From Streptococcus mitis (GTDB taxonomy: Bacteria; Bacillota; Bacilli; Lactobacillales; Streptococcaceae), in assembly GCA_001560895.1 (NCBI GenBank), contig CP014326.1, positions 322,001-386,000 of the forward strand: a DNA stretch of 64,000 nt. The letters run 5' to 3'. The position numbers and the translations under genes are program-made. The notes under the pieces are model-generated. The model made no database searches, was not told the DNA's origin, and worked only from the letters and a program-made list of their open reading frames with translations. Position 1 is the first letter of the stretch. Each line of letters begins with the position of its first letter. Shown piece by piece: positions 38,501 to 48,270 of this stretch.

Positions 38501-41500
38501 TCATCATATACGATTCAAAAACGTCCAGTAATAGAAACATCCTTAGTAGATAAGGCGGATACTCAAACACCTATAACTGTATCAGCAGACCCAGGATCTA
38601 AGGTAAAACTTTACGATCACTCAAGCCATGAATTGGGAGAAGGTACGGCAAATGAAAGTGGTCGAGTTACTATTAATCCTACAAGACCGATTCCAAATGG
38701 AAATGTAACAGCAAAAGCAACTGATAATCGTGATAATACAACAGATGCAAGTGCTCCAAAACAAGCAACAGTACCTGCACCGCAAGCTTTGACTATTCAG
38801 CAACCTAGTCATGGATCAACAAGTGTAACTATTACTCCACAAGGCAGAACAGATATTATCTCTGCGGTTATTCAAGGGAAAAAAGTTAAAATTGAAAAGG
38901 AAGGCTCTGGACGTTATAAGACGTTAGAAAATGCAGCGAATGTACGAATTTCACCAAATGCAAATGGAAGTGTAACCTTTGAATTACCTTCAGGTACAAG
39001 CTTTGAAACCCTAGATAGAATTCAAGCTACTGCAGAAAATAAAGATATTACGGTAGCTTCAGGAATAAGGTCATCTCAAGAGGTTAGTCAATATGTACTA
39101 GCAAATAAAGGAGAGAAAGTACCTGTAAAAGATATTAATCGTTTAACTTCAGAAGATAAAGAGAGAGTTAAAACAGCCTATGAAAAAGCAAATCCAGGTA
39201 TCAATAAGTCAGAAGTAACTGTAGGAAGTAACGGAGATATTACTTACAATCACCAAGGTAGAGGATCTGTGCAAAAAGGTGTTGCAAAAACATCTGATAA
39301 TGTTGTTCTAGATAATGTAGCTCCAGGTAAACCAACGATTCCAACTAACTTGACGGATAAAGCTGGAACTAGAACTCAAATTGAAGTAGATACAGAACCA
39401 GGTGCATCTGTTGTTGTATATGATCATGGCGGTCAAGAACTAGGACGAGGTGTAGCGAACGCAAATGGTAAAGCGGTTATCAATCCGACTAAGGAAATTC
39501 CTAAAGGTAATGTTACAGCTAAAGCAACAGATGAAGCAGGAAATATCTCACAACCAAGTGATGCTAAAGTTGCTACTTTCCAAGATTTCACACCAAAAGT
39601 TCCTTCTAAGACACCTGTTACAAAAGTAACGTCTTTAACACCGGATGAGGTTAATCAGGTTAAGAAAAAAGTTTCAGATGCTAACCCTGGTAAAGAAGTG
39701 CAAGTATCAAGTAATGGTACTGCTACTGTAACTGATCCTAAATCAAGGATATCTCATCAAATATCTGGAGATAAGTTAGTTGAATCAAACGATAAGATTA
39801 GACCAACAGTTGAAATTCCTTATGACAATCCAGCTAGACAAGAGATTTATGTTTATTCTGGGGAAACAAATAACATTACAATCAAAGTAAAAGATAACTC
39901 AGGAAAAATATCTAAATCATATCTTGCATTTGCAGCTAATGATAGAAGAGGATTAGGAACAGAGGATAATAGCTATTTAGGTGGAGGAAATAGTAGTGGA
40001 TTATACCTGACAGCGACTAAAATCCACACAGATACACCAACTTCAGAAAACCAACCAGCAACAATTACAGTAAGTGGAAATCTTAATAATCAGCCATTTA
40101 CAGGTGAAAAATCAATTACTCGCTATGTATTTGCTGAAGATCCAAGTGGAAATACAAACTATGATCACGTAGGTCATGCGGATGATACTGGCGCACTAGG
40201 ACGCGTTAAATTTGTGTGGAAATCACAGACATCGAAATATGATGCACAAGCTCCAGGAACACCAGTTCTATTAGATAATGCAGATGCTGCAAAAATTCAA
40301 GAAGCAGTAAAACAAGCAAATCCAACATTTAGTGATAAGATTAAATCTGTAACAGTAAGTGGAAATAATGTTATAGTAACTTATAATGACAATAGTACAG
40401 ATACACTAGAGGGTTCAAGAGTATACAAAGTACGAGATTCAAAACCAACACCACCAACAGCAACAGCACCAAGTGATGGAACAGTTACAGTAACACCAAC
40501 AGGTGATGCTGATAAAATAATTGTTAATTACACAGATGAACAACAAAACTCTAAAGTAGTAACAGTAGTTAAATCTGAAAATGGAACATGGTCATCACCA
40601 GATAAGCCAGCCGGAGTAACTGTTGATCCAAGAACAGGAACGTTGTTAATTCCAGCTGAAGGTGTTAAAGATAGAAGTCAGGTAACAGCAACAGCTACGA
40701 AAGGTGATAGTAGACCATCAGATCCAAAAATAGTTACAGCGCAGCCTAAAGATTTCACCCCAGTGAAACCAGACGAGAAAGTTCCAGTTAAAGACAAAGC
40801 GCACTTAACTCCAGAAGAGAAAAAACAAGTGGAAGACAAAGTCAAAGCGAAGAACCCAGGTAAGGAAGTCACTGTAGGCGAAGACGGCACTGCAACGTTG
40901 AAAGATCCAACAACCGGCATCAGTCACCAAATTCCAGGAAGTGACTTGGTCAACCAAGATTTCACCCCAGTGAAACCAGACGAGAAAGTTCCAGTTAAAG
41001 ACAAAGCGCACTTAACTCCAGAAGAGAAAAAACAAGTGGAAGACAAAGTCAAAGCGAAGAACCCAGGTAAGGAAGTCACTGTAGGCGAAGACGGCACCGC
41101 AACGTTGAAAGATCCAACAACCGGCATCAGTCACCAAATTCCAGGAAGTGACTTGGTCAACCAAGGATTCACCCCAGTGAAACCAGACGAGAAAGTTCCA
41201 GTTAAAGACAAAGCGCACTTAACTCCAGAAGAGAAAAAACAAGTGGAAGACAAAGTCAAAGCGAAGAACCCAGGTAAGGAAGTCACTGTAGGCGAAGACG
41301 GCACCGCAACGTTGAAAGATCCAACAACCGGCATCAGTCACCAAATTCCAGGAAGTGACTTGGTCAACCAAGATTTCACCCCAGTGAAACCAGACGAGAA
41401 AGTTCCAGTTAAAGACAAAGCGCACTTAACTCCAGAAGAGAAAAAACAAGTGGAAGATAAAGTCAAAGCGAAGAACCCAGGTAAGGAAGTCACTGTAGGC

Positions 41501-44500
41501 GAAGACGGCACCGCAACGTTGAAAGATCCAACAACCGGCATCAGTCACCAAATTCCAGGAAGTGACTTGGTCAACCAAGATTTCACCCCAGTGAAACCAG
41601 ACGAGAAAGTTCCAGTTAAAGACAAAGCGCACTTAACTCCAGAAGAGAAAAAACAAGTGGAAGACAAAGTCAAAGCGAAGAACCCAGGTAAGGAAGTCAC
41701 TGTAGGCGAAGACGGCACCGCAACGTTGAAAGATCCAACAACCGGCATCAGTCACCAAATTCCAGGAAGTGACTTGGTCAACCAAGATTTCACCCCAGTG
41801 AAACCAGACGAGAAAGTTCCAGTTAAAGACAAAGCGCACTTAACTCCAGAAGAGAAAAAACAAGTGGAAGACAAAGTCAAAGCGAAGAACCCAGGTAAGG
41901 AAGTCACTGTAGGCGAAGACGGCACCGCAACGTTGAAAGATCCAACAACCGGCATCAGTCACCAAATTCCAGGAAGTGACTTGGTCAACCAAGGATTCAC
42001 CCCAGTGAAACCAGACGAGAAAGTTCCAGTTAAAGACAAAGCGCACTTAACTCCAGAAGAGAAAAAACAAGTGGAAGACAAAGTCAAAGCGAAGAACCCA
42101 GGTAAGGAAGTCACTGTAGGCGAAGACGGCACCGCAACGTTGAAAGATCCAACAACCGGCATCAGTCACCAAATTCCAGGAAGTGACTTGGTCAACCAAG
42201 GATTCACCCCAGTGAAACCAGACGAGAAAGTTCCAGTTAAAGACAAAGCGCACTTAACTCCAGAAGAGAAAAAACAAGTGGAAGACAAAGTCAAAGCGAA
42301 GAACCCAGGTAAGGAAGTCACTGTAGGCGAAGACGGCACCGCAACGTTGAAAGATCCAACAACCGGCATCAGTCACCAAATTCCAGGAAGTGACTTGGTC
42401 AACCAAGATTTCACCCCAGTGAAACCAGACGAGAAAGTTCCAGTTAAAGACAAAGCGCACTTAACTCCAGAAGAGAAAAAACAAGTGGAAGATAAAGTCA
42501 AAGCGAAGAACCCAGGTAAGGAAGTCACTGTAGGCGAAGACGGCACCGCAACGTTGAAAGATCCAACAACCGGCATCAGTCACCAAATTCCAGGAAGTGA
42601 CTTGGTCAACCAAGATTTCACCCCAGTGAAACCAGACGAGAAAGTTCCAGTTAAAGACAAAGCGCACTTAACTCCAGAAGAGAAAAAACAAGTGGAAGAC
42701 AAAGTCAAAGCGAAGAACCCAGGTAAGGAAGTCACTGTAGGCGAAGACGGCACCGCAACGTTGAAAGATCCAACAACCGGCATCAGTCACCAAATTCCAG
42801 GAAGTGACTTGGTCAACCAAGATTTCACCCCAGTGAAACCAGACGAGAAAGTTCCAGTTAAAGACAAAGCGCACTTAACTCCAGAAGAGAAAAAACAAGT
42901 GGAAGACAAAGTCAAAGCGAAGAACCCAGGTAAGGAAGTCACTGTAGGCGAAGACGGCACCGCAACGTTGAAAGATCCAACAACCGGCATCAGTCACCAA
43001 ATTCCAGGAAGTGACTTGGTCAACCAAGATTTCACCCCAGTGAAACCAGACGAGAAAGTTCCAGTTAAAGACAAAGCGCACTTAACTCCAGAAGAGAAAA
43101 AACAAGTGGAAGACAAAGTCAAAGCGAAGAACCCAGGTAAGGAAGTCACTGTAGGCGAAGACGGCACTGCAACGTTGAAAGATCCAACAACCGGCATCAG
43201 TCACCAAATTCCAGGAAGTGACTTGGTCAACCAAGATTTCACCCCAGTGAAACCAGACGAGAAAGTTCCAGTTAAAGACAAAGCGCACTTAACTCCAGAA
43301 GAGAAAAAACAAGTGGAAGACAAAGTCAAAGCGAAGAACCCAGGTAAGGAAGTCACTGTAGGCGAAGACGGCACTGCAACGTTGAAAGATCCAACAACCG
43401 GCATCAGTCACCAAATTCCAGGAAGTGACTTGGTCAACCAAGGATTCACCCCAGTGAAACCAGACGAGAAAGTTCCAGTTAAAGACAAAGCGCACTTAAC
43501 TCCAGAAGAGAAAAAACAAGTGGAAGACAAAGTCAAAGCGAAGAACCCAGGTAAGGAAGTCACTGTAGGCGAAGACGGCACTGCAACGTTGAAAGATCCA
43601 ACAACCGGCATCAGTCACCAAATTCCAGGAAGTGACTTGGTCAACCAAGATTTCACCCCAGTGAAACCAGACGAGAAAGTTCCAGTTAAAGACAAAGCGC
43701 ACTTAACTCCAGAAGAGAAAAAACAAGTGGAAGACAAAGTCAAAGCGAAGAACCCAGGTAAGGAAGTCACTGTAGGCGAAGACGGCACCGCAACGTTGAA
43801 AGATCCAACAACCGGCATCAGTCACCAAATTCCAGGAAGTGACTTGGTCAACCAAGGATTCACCCCAGTGAAACCAGACGAGAAAGTTCCAGTTAAAGAC
43901 AAAGCGCACTTAACTCCAGAAGAGAAAAAACAAGTGGAAGACAAAGTCAAAGCGAAGAACCCAGGTAAGGAAGTCACTGTAGGCGAAGACGGCACCGCAA
44001 CGTTGAAAGATCCAACAACCGGCATCAGTCACCAAATTCCAGGAAGTGACTTGGTCAACCAAGATTTCACCCCAGTGAAACCAGACGAGAAAGTTCCAGT
44101 TAAAGACAAAGCGCACTTAACTCCAGAAGAGAAAAAACAAGTGGAAGACAAAGTCAAAGCGAAGAACCCAGGTAAGGAAGTCACTGTAGGCGAAGACGGC
44201 ACTGCAACGTTGAAAGATCCAACAACCGGCATCAGTCACCAAATTCCAGGAAGTGACTTGGTCAACCAAGATTTCACCCCAGTGAAACCAGACGAGAAAG
44301 TTCCAGTTAAAGACAAAGCGCACTTAACTCCAGAAGAGAAAAAACAAGTGGAAGACAAAGTCAAAGCGAAGAACCCAGGTAAGGAAGTCACTGTAGGCGA
44401 AGACGGCACCGCAACGTTGAAAGATCCAACAACCGGCATCAGTCACCAAATTCCAGGAAGTGACTTGGTCAACCAAGGATTCACCCCAGTGAAACCAGAC

Positions 44501-47500
44501 GAGAAAGTTCCAGTTAAAGACAAAGCGCACTTAACTCCAGAAGAGAAAAAACAAGTGGAAGACAAAGTCAAAGCGAAGAACCCAGGTAAGGAAGTCACTG
44601 TAGGCGAAGACGGCACTGCAACGTTGAAAGATCCAACAACCGGCATCAGTCACCAAATTCCAGGAAGTGACTTGGTCAACCAAGATTTCACCCCAGTGAA
44701 ACCAGACGAGAAAGTTCCAGTTAAAGACAAAGCGCACTTAACTCCAGAAGAGAAAAAACAAGTGGAAGACAAAGTCAAAGCGAAGAACCCAGGTAAGGAA
44801 GTCACTGTAGGCGAAGACGGCACTGCAACGTTGAAAGATCCAACAACCGGCATCAGTCACCAAATTCCAGGAAGTGACTTGGTCAACCAAGATTTCACCC
44901 CAGTGAAACCAGACGAGAAAGTTCCAGTTAAAGACAAAGCGCACTTAACTCCAGAAGAGAAAAAACAAGTGGAAGACAAAGTCAAAGCGAAGAACCCAGG
45001 TAAGGAAGTCACTGTAGGCGAAGACGGCACCGCAACGTTGAAAGATCCAACAACCGGCATCAGTCACCAAATTCCAGGAAGTGACTTGGTCAACCAAGGA
45101 TTCACCCCAGTGAAACCAGACGAGAAAGTTCCAGTTAAAGACAAAGCGCACTTAACTCCAGAAGAGAAAAAACAAGTGGAAGACAAAGTCAAAGCGAAGA
45201 ACCCAGGTAAGGAAGTCACTGTAGGCGAAGACGGCACCGCAACGTTGAAAGATCCAACAACCGGCATCAGTCACCAAATTCCAGGAAGTGACTTGGTCAA
45301 CCAAGATTTCACCCCAGTGAAACCAGACGAGAAAGTTCCAGTTAAAGACAAAGCGCACTTAACTCCAGAAGAGAAAAAACAAGTGGAAGATAAAGTCAAA
45401 GCGAAGAACCCAGGTAAGGAAGTCACTGTAGGCGAAGACGGCACCGCAACGTTGAAAGATCCAACAACCGGCATCAGTCACCAAATTCCAGGAAGTGACT
45501 TGGTCAACCAAGATTTCACCCCAGTGAAACCAGACGAGAAAGTTCCAGTTAAAGACAAAGCGCACTTAACTCCAGAAGAGAAAAAACAAGTGGAAGACAA
45601 AGTCAAAGCGAAGAACCCAGGTAAGGAAGTCACTGTAGGCGAAGACGGCACCGCAACGTTGAAAGATCCAACAACCGGCATCAGTCACCAAATTCCAGGA
45701 AGTGACTTGGTCAACCAAGATTTCACCCCAGTGAAACCAGACGAGAAAGTTCCAGTTAAAGACAAAGCGCACTTAACTCCAGAAGAGAAAAAACAAGTGG
45801 AAGACAAAGTCAAAGCGAAGAACCCAGGTAAGGAAGTCACTGTAGGCGAAGACGGCACCGCAACGTTGAAAGATCCAACAACCGGCATCAGTCACCAAAT
45901 TCCAGGAAGTGACTTGGTCAACCAAGATTTCACCCCAGTGAAACCAGACGAGAAAGTTCCAGTTAAAGACAAAGCGCACTTAACTCCAGAAGAGAAAAAA
46001 CAAGTGGAAGACAAAGTCAAAGCGAAGAACCCAGGTAAGGAAGTCACTGTAGGCGAAGACGGCACTGCAACGTTGAAAGATCCAACAACCGGCATCAGTC
46101 ACCAAATTCCAGGAAGTGACTTGGTCAACCAAGATTTCACCCCAGTGAAACCAGACGAGAAAGTTCCAGTTAAAGACAAAGCGCACTTAACTCCAGAAGA
46201 GAAAAAACAAGTGGAAGACAAAGTCAAAGCGAAGAACCCAGGTAAGGAAGTCACTGTAGGCGAAGACGGCACTGCAACGTTGAAAGATCCAACAACCGGC
46301 ATCAGTCACCAAATTCCAGGAAGTGACTTGGTCAACCAAGGATTCACCCCAGTGAAACCAGACGAGAAAGTTCCAGTTAAAGACAAAGCGCACTTAACTC
46401 CAGAAGAGAAAAAACAAGTGGAAGACAAAGTCAAAGCGAAGAACCCAGGTAAGGAAGTCACTGTAGGCGAAGACGGCACTGCAACGTTGAAAGATCCAAC
46501 AACCGGCATCAGTCACCAAATTCCAGGAAGTGACTTGGTCAACCAAGATTTCACCCCAGTGAAACCAGACGAGAAAGTTCCAGTTAAAGACAAAGCGCAC
46601 TTAACTCCAGAAGAGAAAAAACAAGTGGAAGACAAAGTCAAAGCGAAGAACCCAGGTAAGGAAGTCACTGTAGGCGAAGACGGCACCGCAACGTTGAAAG
46701 ATCCAACAACCGGCATCAGTCACCAAATTCCAGGAAGTGACTTGGTCAACCAAGGATTCACCCCAGTGAAACCAGACGAGAAAGTTCCAGTTAAAGACAA
46801 AGCGCACTTAACTCCAGAAGAGAAAAAACAAGTGGAAGACAAAGTCAAAGCGAAGAACCCAGGTAAGGAAGTCACTGTAGGCGAAGACGGCACCGCAACG
46901 TTGAAAGATCCAACAACCGGCATCAGTCACCAAATTCCAGGAAGTGACTTGGTCAACCAAGATTTCACCCCAGTGAAACCAGACGAGAAAGTTCCAGTTA
47001 AAGACAAAGCGCACTTAACTCCAGAAGAGAAAAAACAAGTGGAAGACAAAGTCAAAGCGAAGAACCCAGGTAAGGAAGTCACTGTAGGCGAAGACGGCAC
47101 TGCAACGTTGAAAGATCCAACAACCGGCATCAGTCACCAAATTCCAGGAAGTGACTTGGTCAACCAAGATTTCACCCCAGTGAAACCAGACGAGAAAGTT
47201 CCAGTTAAAGACAAAGCGCACTTAACTCCAGAAGAGAAAAAACAAGTGGAAGACAAAGTCAAAGCGAAGAACCCAGGTAAGGAAGTCACTGTAGGCGAAG
47301 ACGGCACCGCAACGTTGAAAGATCCAACAACCGGCATCAGTCACCAAATTCCAGGAAGTGACTTGGTCAACCAAGACTCTGGTGTAAACGGTATTCCAGA
47401 AGTATCTCCAAGTCAACCAGCCTACACCGATCCAGTAGGAACAAGTAGTACAGATGGCGAAGGCAACCTAATTACCCCACCGACTGTAGAAGTGCCAGCG

Positions 47501-48094
47501 TATACCGATCCAGTAGGTACAAGTAGTACAGATGGCGAAGGCAACCTAATTACCCCACCAAGTGTCGAAGTTCCAGCCTATACCGATCCAGTGGGCACAA
47601 GTAGTACGGATGGTGAAGGTAACTTGATTACGCCACCAAGTGTCGAAGTTCCAGCCTACACCGATCCAGTAGGTACAAGTAGTACAGATGGCGAAGGCAA
47701 CGTAATCACACCACCGACTGTAGAAGTGCCAGCGTATACCGATCCAGTAGGCACAAGTAGTACGGATGGCGAAGGCAATGTCATTACTCCACCGACTGTA
47801 GAAGTTCCAGCCTACACAGGCAGTGTTAACGGCATTCCAGAAGTTACCCCAGCTCAACCAGACTATGAAGGTAGTGTAAATAGTATTCCAGAAGAAATAC
47901 CAGCTCAGCCAGATTACGACGGTAGTGCTAATGAAATGTCAGAGGGAACGCCAACATCTGAAACTACAATAAATAAAGATCGACAACTTCCAAATACAGG
48001 AACAGAGAAATCAAATACATCACTTGTTGTAGCTCTCTTAGCAGCTATGACTGGTGGACTTCTCATTTCACGAAAACGGAAGGAAGAAGAGTGA
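35579..48094 (+). CDS. Giant LPXTG surface protein with 32 tandem 69-residue repeats
   Basis: A 4171-residue cell-wall protein. In order: a YSIRK-type signal peptide (RYSIRKYHFGAASVAIA, cleavage near residue 43); a charged, probably coiled-coil region to about 265; a unique domain of about 180 residues rich in Trp/His/Arg (around 295-455), the likely binding head; bacterial Ig-like domains (about 478-555 and later copies with KLYDH...ELG); and diverged copies of a helix-plus-strand module (for example 1344-1400). Next come 32 near-identical 69-residue repeats (1725-3932), five 26-residue YTDPVGTSSTDGEGN stalk repeats, an LPNTG motif, a hydrophobic segment and RKRKEEE. The Shine-Dalgarno is AAAGGA. 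Length variation of such stalks is known from streptococcal 'periscope' proteins. The ligand is unknown. Confidence 0.92.
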   Translation: MFGHKNNRNGEKVFRYSIRKYHFGAASVAIAALLFFANGVARADSLSVSPDTATTEKTLNDEGRSRAKEEPLPDSQELAERNLEEKTTKVVDKSALLQVMDELKDIVVKVKESKLAPLSNQLLQLTDESKRLLSDKDAKSEDIDQHILKIRKLIETLKEQESSASQPERKEESKVPSAEAVDETANQAESSNAKDSLLEDKSTNEAATEVRKEETSRDSSKPTVTASDRSLNKVDKEANSLELPNKDNKLLPIDTKSNLVDEATEDVLDKKKKGYSGFRIAHYAARSIDRAVAGNLDSGTISGDGVKQFENLHYDIDGDRTIWRVAVRPAHKNHAWAGIAVTSDDTIENIRVVERGGAGGSVLEEREISRGRPASTPFSNYKMFIGHYRLIGGAVPDRIVYEVTTRGTHHNLFARFATAIVQNTLENSGLSGKAAITSRNSDFPAVGIHVNAVGAPTVNHNYTRTNDTVRMQTVPSTDNQLSGTGKPGATISVKKNGNTFKKTKVDGSGHWVVSLDAGLNSNLSDTGEQLVPKDKITVTQSVDGKESEATNVDVSLGRSWIDHSPGHPVGEVTSNQRNIKLFVPHDAGMAYLKYRDTNNQEHQVAIRRTTINQQWQSLQSNLATVTSVDNTSNKFYSIINLRLNSDMKVGSQTSVISNMKEGGYGSLEGWKPVNVVEAPLTSGAHIESDLTGKASIPADVRVKAPVGSTVKLYDNNDVLIGEAQAGNDGYAMVHPRNSLPEGQIRATSTPVGGKESAKSDPVNVTRTQIGHGGAKQVSSEGKARATIGVDKEWVTAYRGDHVEVNVSTYAKYLEKFLPNPNTRGHVKGLEESGGFLVTAQSTPETARTGKTSGTIAMDQPLGPTVLNYYVVSKTTTANYGRHNAGSSTNVSTTINVLEVAKKYDISIDKKITVDNPNAVSTPEKEKIIAAIKEKNNRTYTDAAYRALLDQATYSVDEKGNVTITYPDNSVDKVASSYTIQKRPVIETSLVDKADTQTPITVSADPGSKVKLYDHSSHELGEGTANESGRVTINPTRPIPNGNVTAKATDNRDNTTDASAPKQATVPAPQALTIQQPSHGSTSVTITPQGRTDIISAVIQGKKVKIEKEGSGRYKTLENAANVRISPNANGSVTFELPSGTSFETLDRIQATAENKDITVASGIRSSQEVSQYVLANKGEKVPVKDINRLTSEDKERVKTAYEKANPGINKSEVTVGSNGDITYNHQGRGSVQKGVAKTSDNVVLDNVAPGKPTIPTNLTDKAGTRTQIEVDTEPGASVVVYDHGGQELGRGVANANGKAVINPTKEIPKGNVTAKATDEAGNISQPSDAKVATFQDFTPKVPSKTPVTKVTSLTPDEVNQVKKKVSDANPGKEVQVSSNGTATVTDPKSRISHQISGDKLVESNDKIRPTVEIPYDNPARQEIYVYSGETNNITIKVKDNSGKISKSYLAFAANDRRGLGTEDNSYLGGGNSSGLYLTATKIHTDTPTSENQPATITVSGNLNNQPFTGEKSITRYVFAEDPSGNTNYDHVGHADDTGALGRVKFVWKSQTSKYDAQAPGTPVLLDNADAAKIQEAVKQANPTFSDKIKSVTVSGNNVIVTYNDNSTDTLEGSRVYKVRDSKPTPPTATAPSDGTVTVTPTGDADKIIVNYTDEQQNSKVVTVVKSENGTWSSPDKPAGVTVDPRTGTLLIPAEGVKDRSQVTATATKGDSRPSDPKIVTAQPKDFTPVKPDEKVPVKDKAHLTPEEKKQVEDKVKAKNPGKEVTVGEDGTATLKDPTTGISHQIPGSDLVNQDFTPVKPDEKVPVKDKAHLTPEEKKQVEDKVKAKNPGKEVTVGEDGTATLKDPTTGISHQIPGSDLVNQGFTPVKPDEKVPVKDKAHLTPEEKKQVEDKVKAKNPGKEVTVGEDGTATLKDPTTGISHQIPGSDLVNQDFTPVKPDEKVPVKDKAHLTPEEKKQVEDKVKAKNPGKEVTVGEDGTATLKDPTTGISHQIPGSDLVNQDFTPVKPDEKVPVKDKAHLTPEEKKQVEDKVKAKNPGKEVTVGEDGTATLKDPTTGISHQIPGSDLVNQDFTPVKPDEKVPVKDKAHLTPEEKKQVEDKVKAKNPGKEVTVGEDGTATLKDPTTGISHQIPGSDLVNQGFTPVKPDEKVPVKDKAHLTPEEKKQVEDKVKAKNPGKEVTVGEDGTATLKDPTTGISHQIPGSDLVNQGFTPVKPDEKVPVKDKAHLTPEEKKQVEDKVKAKNPGKEVTVGEDGTATLKDPTTGISHQIPGSDLVNQDFTPVKPDEKVPVKDKAHLTPEEKKQVEDKVKAKNPGKEVTVGEDGTATLKDPTTGISHQIPGSDLVNQDFTPVKPDEKVPVKDKAHLTPEEKKQVEDKVKAKNPGKEVTVGEDGTATLKDPTTGISHQIPGSDLVNQDFTPVKPDEKVPVKDKAHLTPEEKKQVEDKVKAKNPGKEVTVGEDGTATLKDPTTGISHQIPGSDLVNQDFTPVKPDEKVPVKDKAHLTPEEKKQVEDKVKAKNPGKEVTVGEDGTATLKDPTTGISHQIPGSDLVNQDFTPVKPDEKVPVKDKAHLTPEEKKQVEDKVKAKNPGKEVTVGEDGTATLKDPTTGISHQIPGSDLVNQGFTPVKPDEKVPVKDKAHLTPEEKKQVEDKVKAKNPGKEVTVGEDGTATLKDPTTGISHQIPGSDLVNQDFTPVKPDEKVPVKDKAHLTPEEKKQVEDKVKAKNPGKEVTVGEDGTATLKDPTTGISHQIPGSDLVNQGFTPVKPDEKVPVKDKAHLTPEEKKQVEDKVKAKNPGKEVTVGEDGTATLKDPTTGISHQIPGSDLVNQDFTPVKPDEKVPVKDKAHLTPEEKKQVEDKVKAKNPGKEVTVGEDGTATLKDPTTGISHQIPGSDLVNQDFTPVKPDEKVPVKDKAHLTPEEKKQVEDKVKAKNPGKEVTVGEDGTATLKDPTTGISHQIPGSDLVNQGFTPVKPDEKVPVKDKAHLTPEEKKQVEDKVKAKNPGKEVTVGEDGTATLKDPTTGISHQIPGSDLVNQDFTPVKPDEKVPVKDKAHLTPEEKKQVEDKVKAKNPGKEVTVGEDGTATLKDPTTGISHQIPGSDLVNQDFTPVKPDEKVPVKDKAHLTPEEKKQVEDKVKAKNPGKEVTVGEDGTATLKDPTTGISHQIPGSDLVNQGFTPVKPDEKVPVKDKAHLTPEEKKQVEDKVKAKNPGKEVTVGEDGTATLKDPTTGISHQIPGSDLVNQDFTPVKPDEKVPVKDKAHLTPEEKKQVEDKVKAKNPGKEVTVGEDGTATLKDPTTGISHQIPGSDLVNQDFTPVKPDEKVPVKDKAHLTPEEKKQVEDKVKAKNPGKEVTVGEDGTATLKDPTTGISHQIPGSDLVNQDFTPVKPDEKVPVKDKAHLTPEEKKQVEDKVKAKNPGKEVTVGEDGTATLKDPTTGISHQIPGSDLVNQDFTPVKPDEKVPVKDKAHLTPEEKKQVEDKVKAKNPGKEVTVGEDGTATLKDPTTGISHQIPGSDLVNQDFTPVKPDEKVPVKDKAHLTPEEKKQVEDKVKAKNPGKEVTVGEDGTATLKDPTTGISHQIPGSDLVNQGFTPVKPDEKVPVKDKAHLTPEEKKQVEDKVKAKNPGKEVTVGEDGTATLKDPTTGISHQIPGSDLVNQDFTPVKPDEKVPVKDKAHLTPEEKKQVEDKVKAKNPGKEVTVGEDGTATLKDPTTGISHQIPGSDLVNQGFTPVKPDEKVPVKDKAHLTPEEKKQVEDKVKAKNPGKEVTVGEDGTATLKDPTTGISHQIPGSDLVNQDFTPVKPDEKVPVKDKAHLTPEEKKQVEDKVKAKNPGKEVTVGEDGTATLKDPTTGISHQIPGSDLVNQDFTPVKPDEKVPVKDKAHLTPEEKKQVEDKVKAKNPGKEVTVGEDGTATLKDPTTGISHQIPGSDLVNQDSGVNGIPEVSPSQPAYTDPVGTSSTDGEGNLITPPTVEVPAYTDPVGTSSTDGEGNLITPPSVEVPAYTDPVGTSSTDGEGNLITPPSVEVPAYTDPVGTSSTDGEGNVITPPTVEVPAYTDPVGTSSTDGEGNVITPPTVEVPAYTGSVNGIPEVTPAQPDYEGSVNSIPEEIPAQPDYDGSANEMSEGTPTSETTINKDRQLPNTGTEKSNTSLVVALLAAMTGGLLISRKRKEEE
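40751..47374 (+). repeat. 32 tandem copies of a 207-bp coding repeat
   Basis: 6624 bp made of exactly 32 in-frame units of 207 bp. Each unit begins [D/G]FTPVKPDEKVPVKDKAHL and ends SDLVNQ. The copies differ at only a few marker sites: first codon GAT or GGA, one GAC/GAT, and one GGCACT/GGCACC. Near-identity implies recent expansion or frequent gene conversion. Confidence 0.95.
47417..47806 (+). repeat. Five tandem copies of a 78-bp coding repeat
   Basis: Five 26-residue units, PAYTDPVGTSSTDGEGN followed by L/V-ITPP-S/T-VEV. They form the Pro-rich wall-spanning stalk between the large repeats and the sortase motif. The third position of many codons varies, so this array is older than the 207-bp array. 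Confidence 0.9.
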
Positions 48095-48181
48095 CGATTT
48101 ATAGATTGTACAGTCAATAACAAGTGATTTGTATAAAATCAGTAAAATGAGTTGATATACAAGTAACTGTGTTTACATCAG

Positions 48182-48209
48182 AAAGCAACGTGTTTAGCGT
48201 TGCTTTTTG
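48182..48209 (+). terminator. Terminator of the giant surface-protein gene
   Basis: A 9-bp stem (AAAGCAACG and its complement) with a 7-nt loop and five T, 88 bases after the stop codon. Confidence 0.85.
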
Positions 48210-48270
48210 ATTCTTTGTCATGAAGCTAGAATAGTGCAATGCGAATTCTAAGGCGTTGTTAGAAATTGAT

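Noticed and set aside
40751..47374. Regular repeats that could look like a CRISPR array
   Set aside because: The unit is 207 bp with no unique spacers, fully in frame within one long ORF.
40678..47416. Dozens of 64-80-codon ORFs on the minus strand at a 207-bp period
   Set aside because: They are antisense shadows of the repeats in the giant gene: same spacing, no ribosome-binding sites, and composition dictated by the sense codons.
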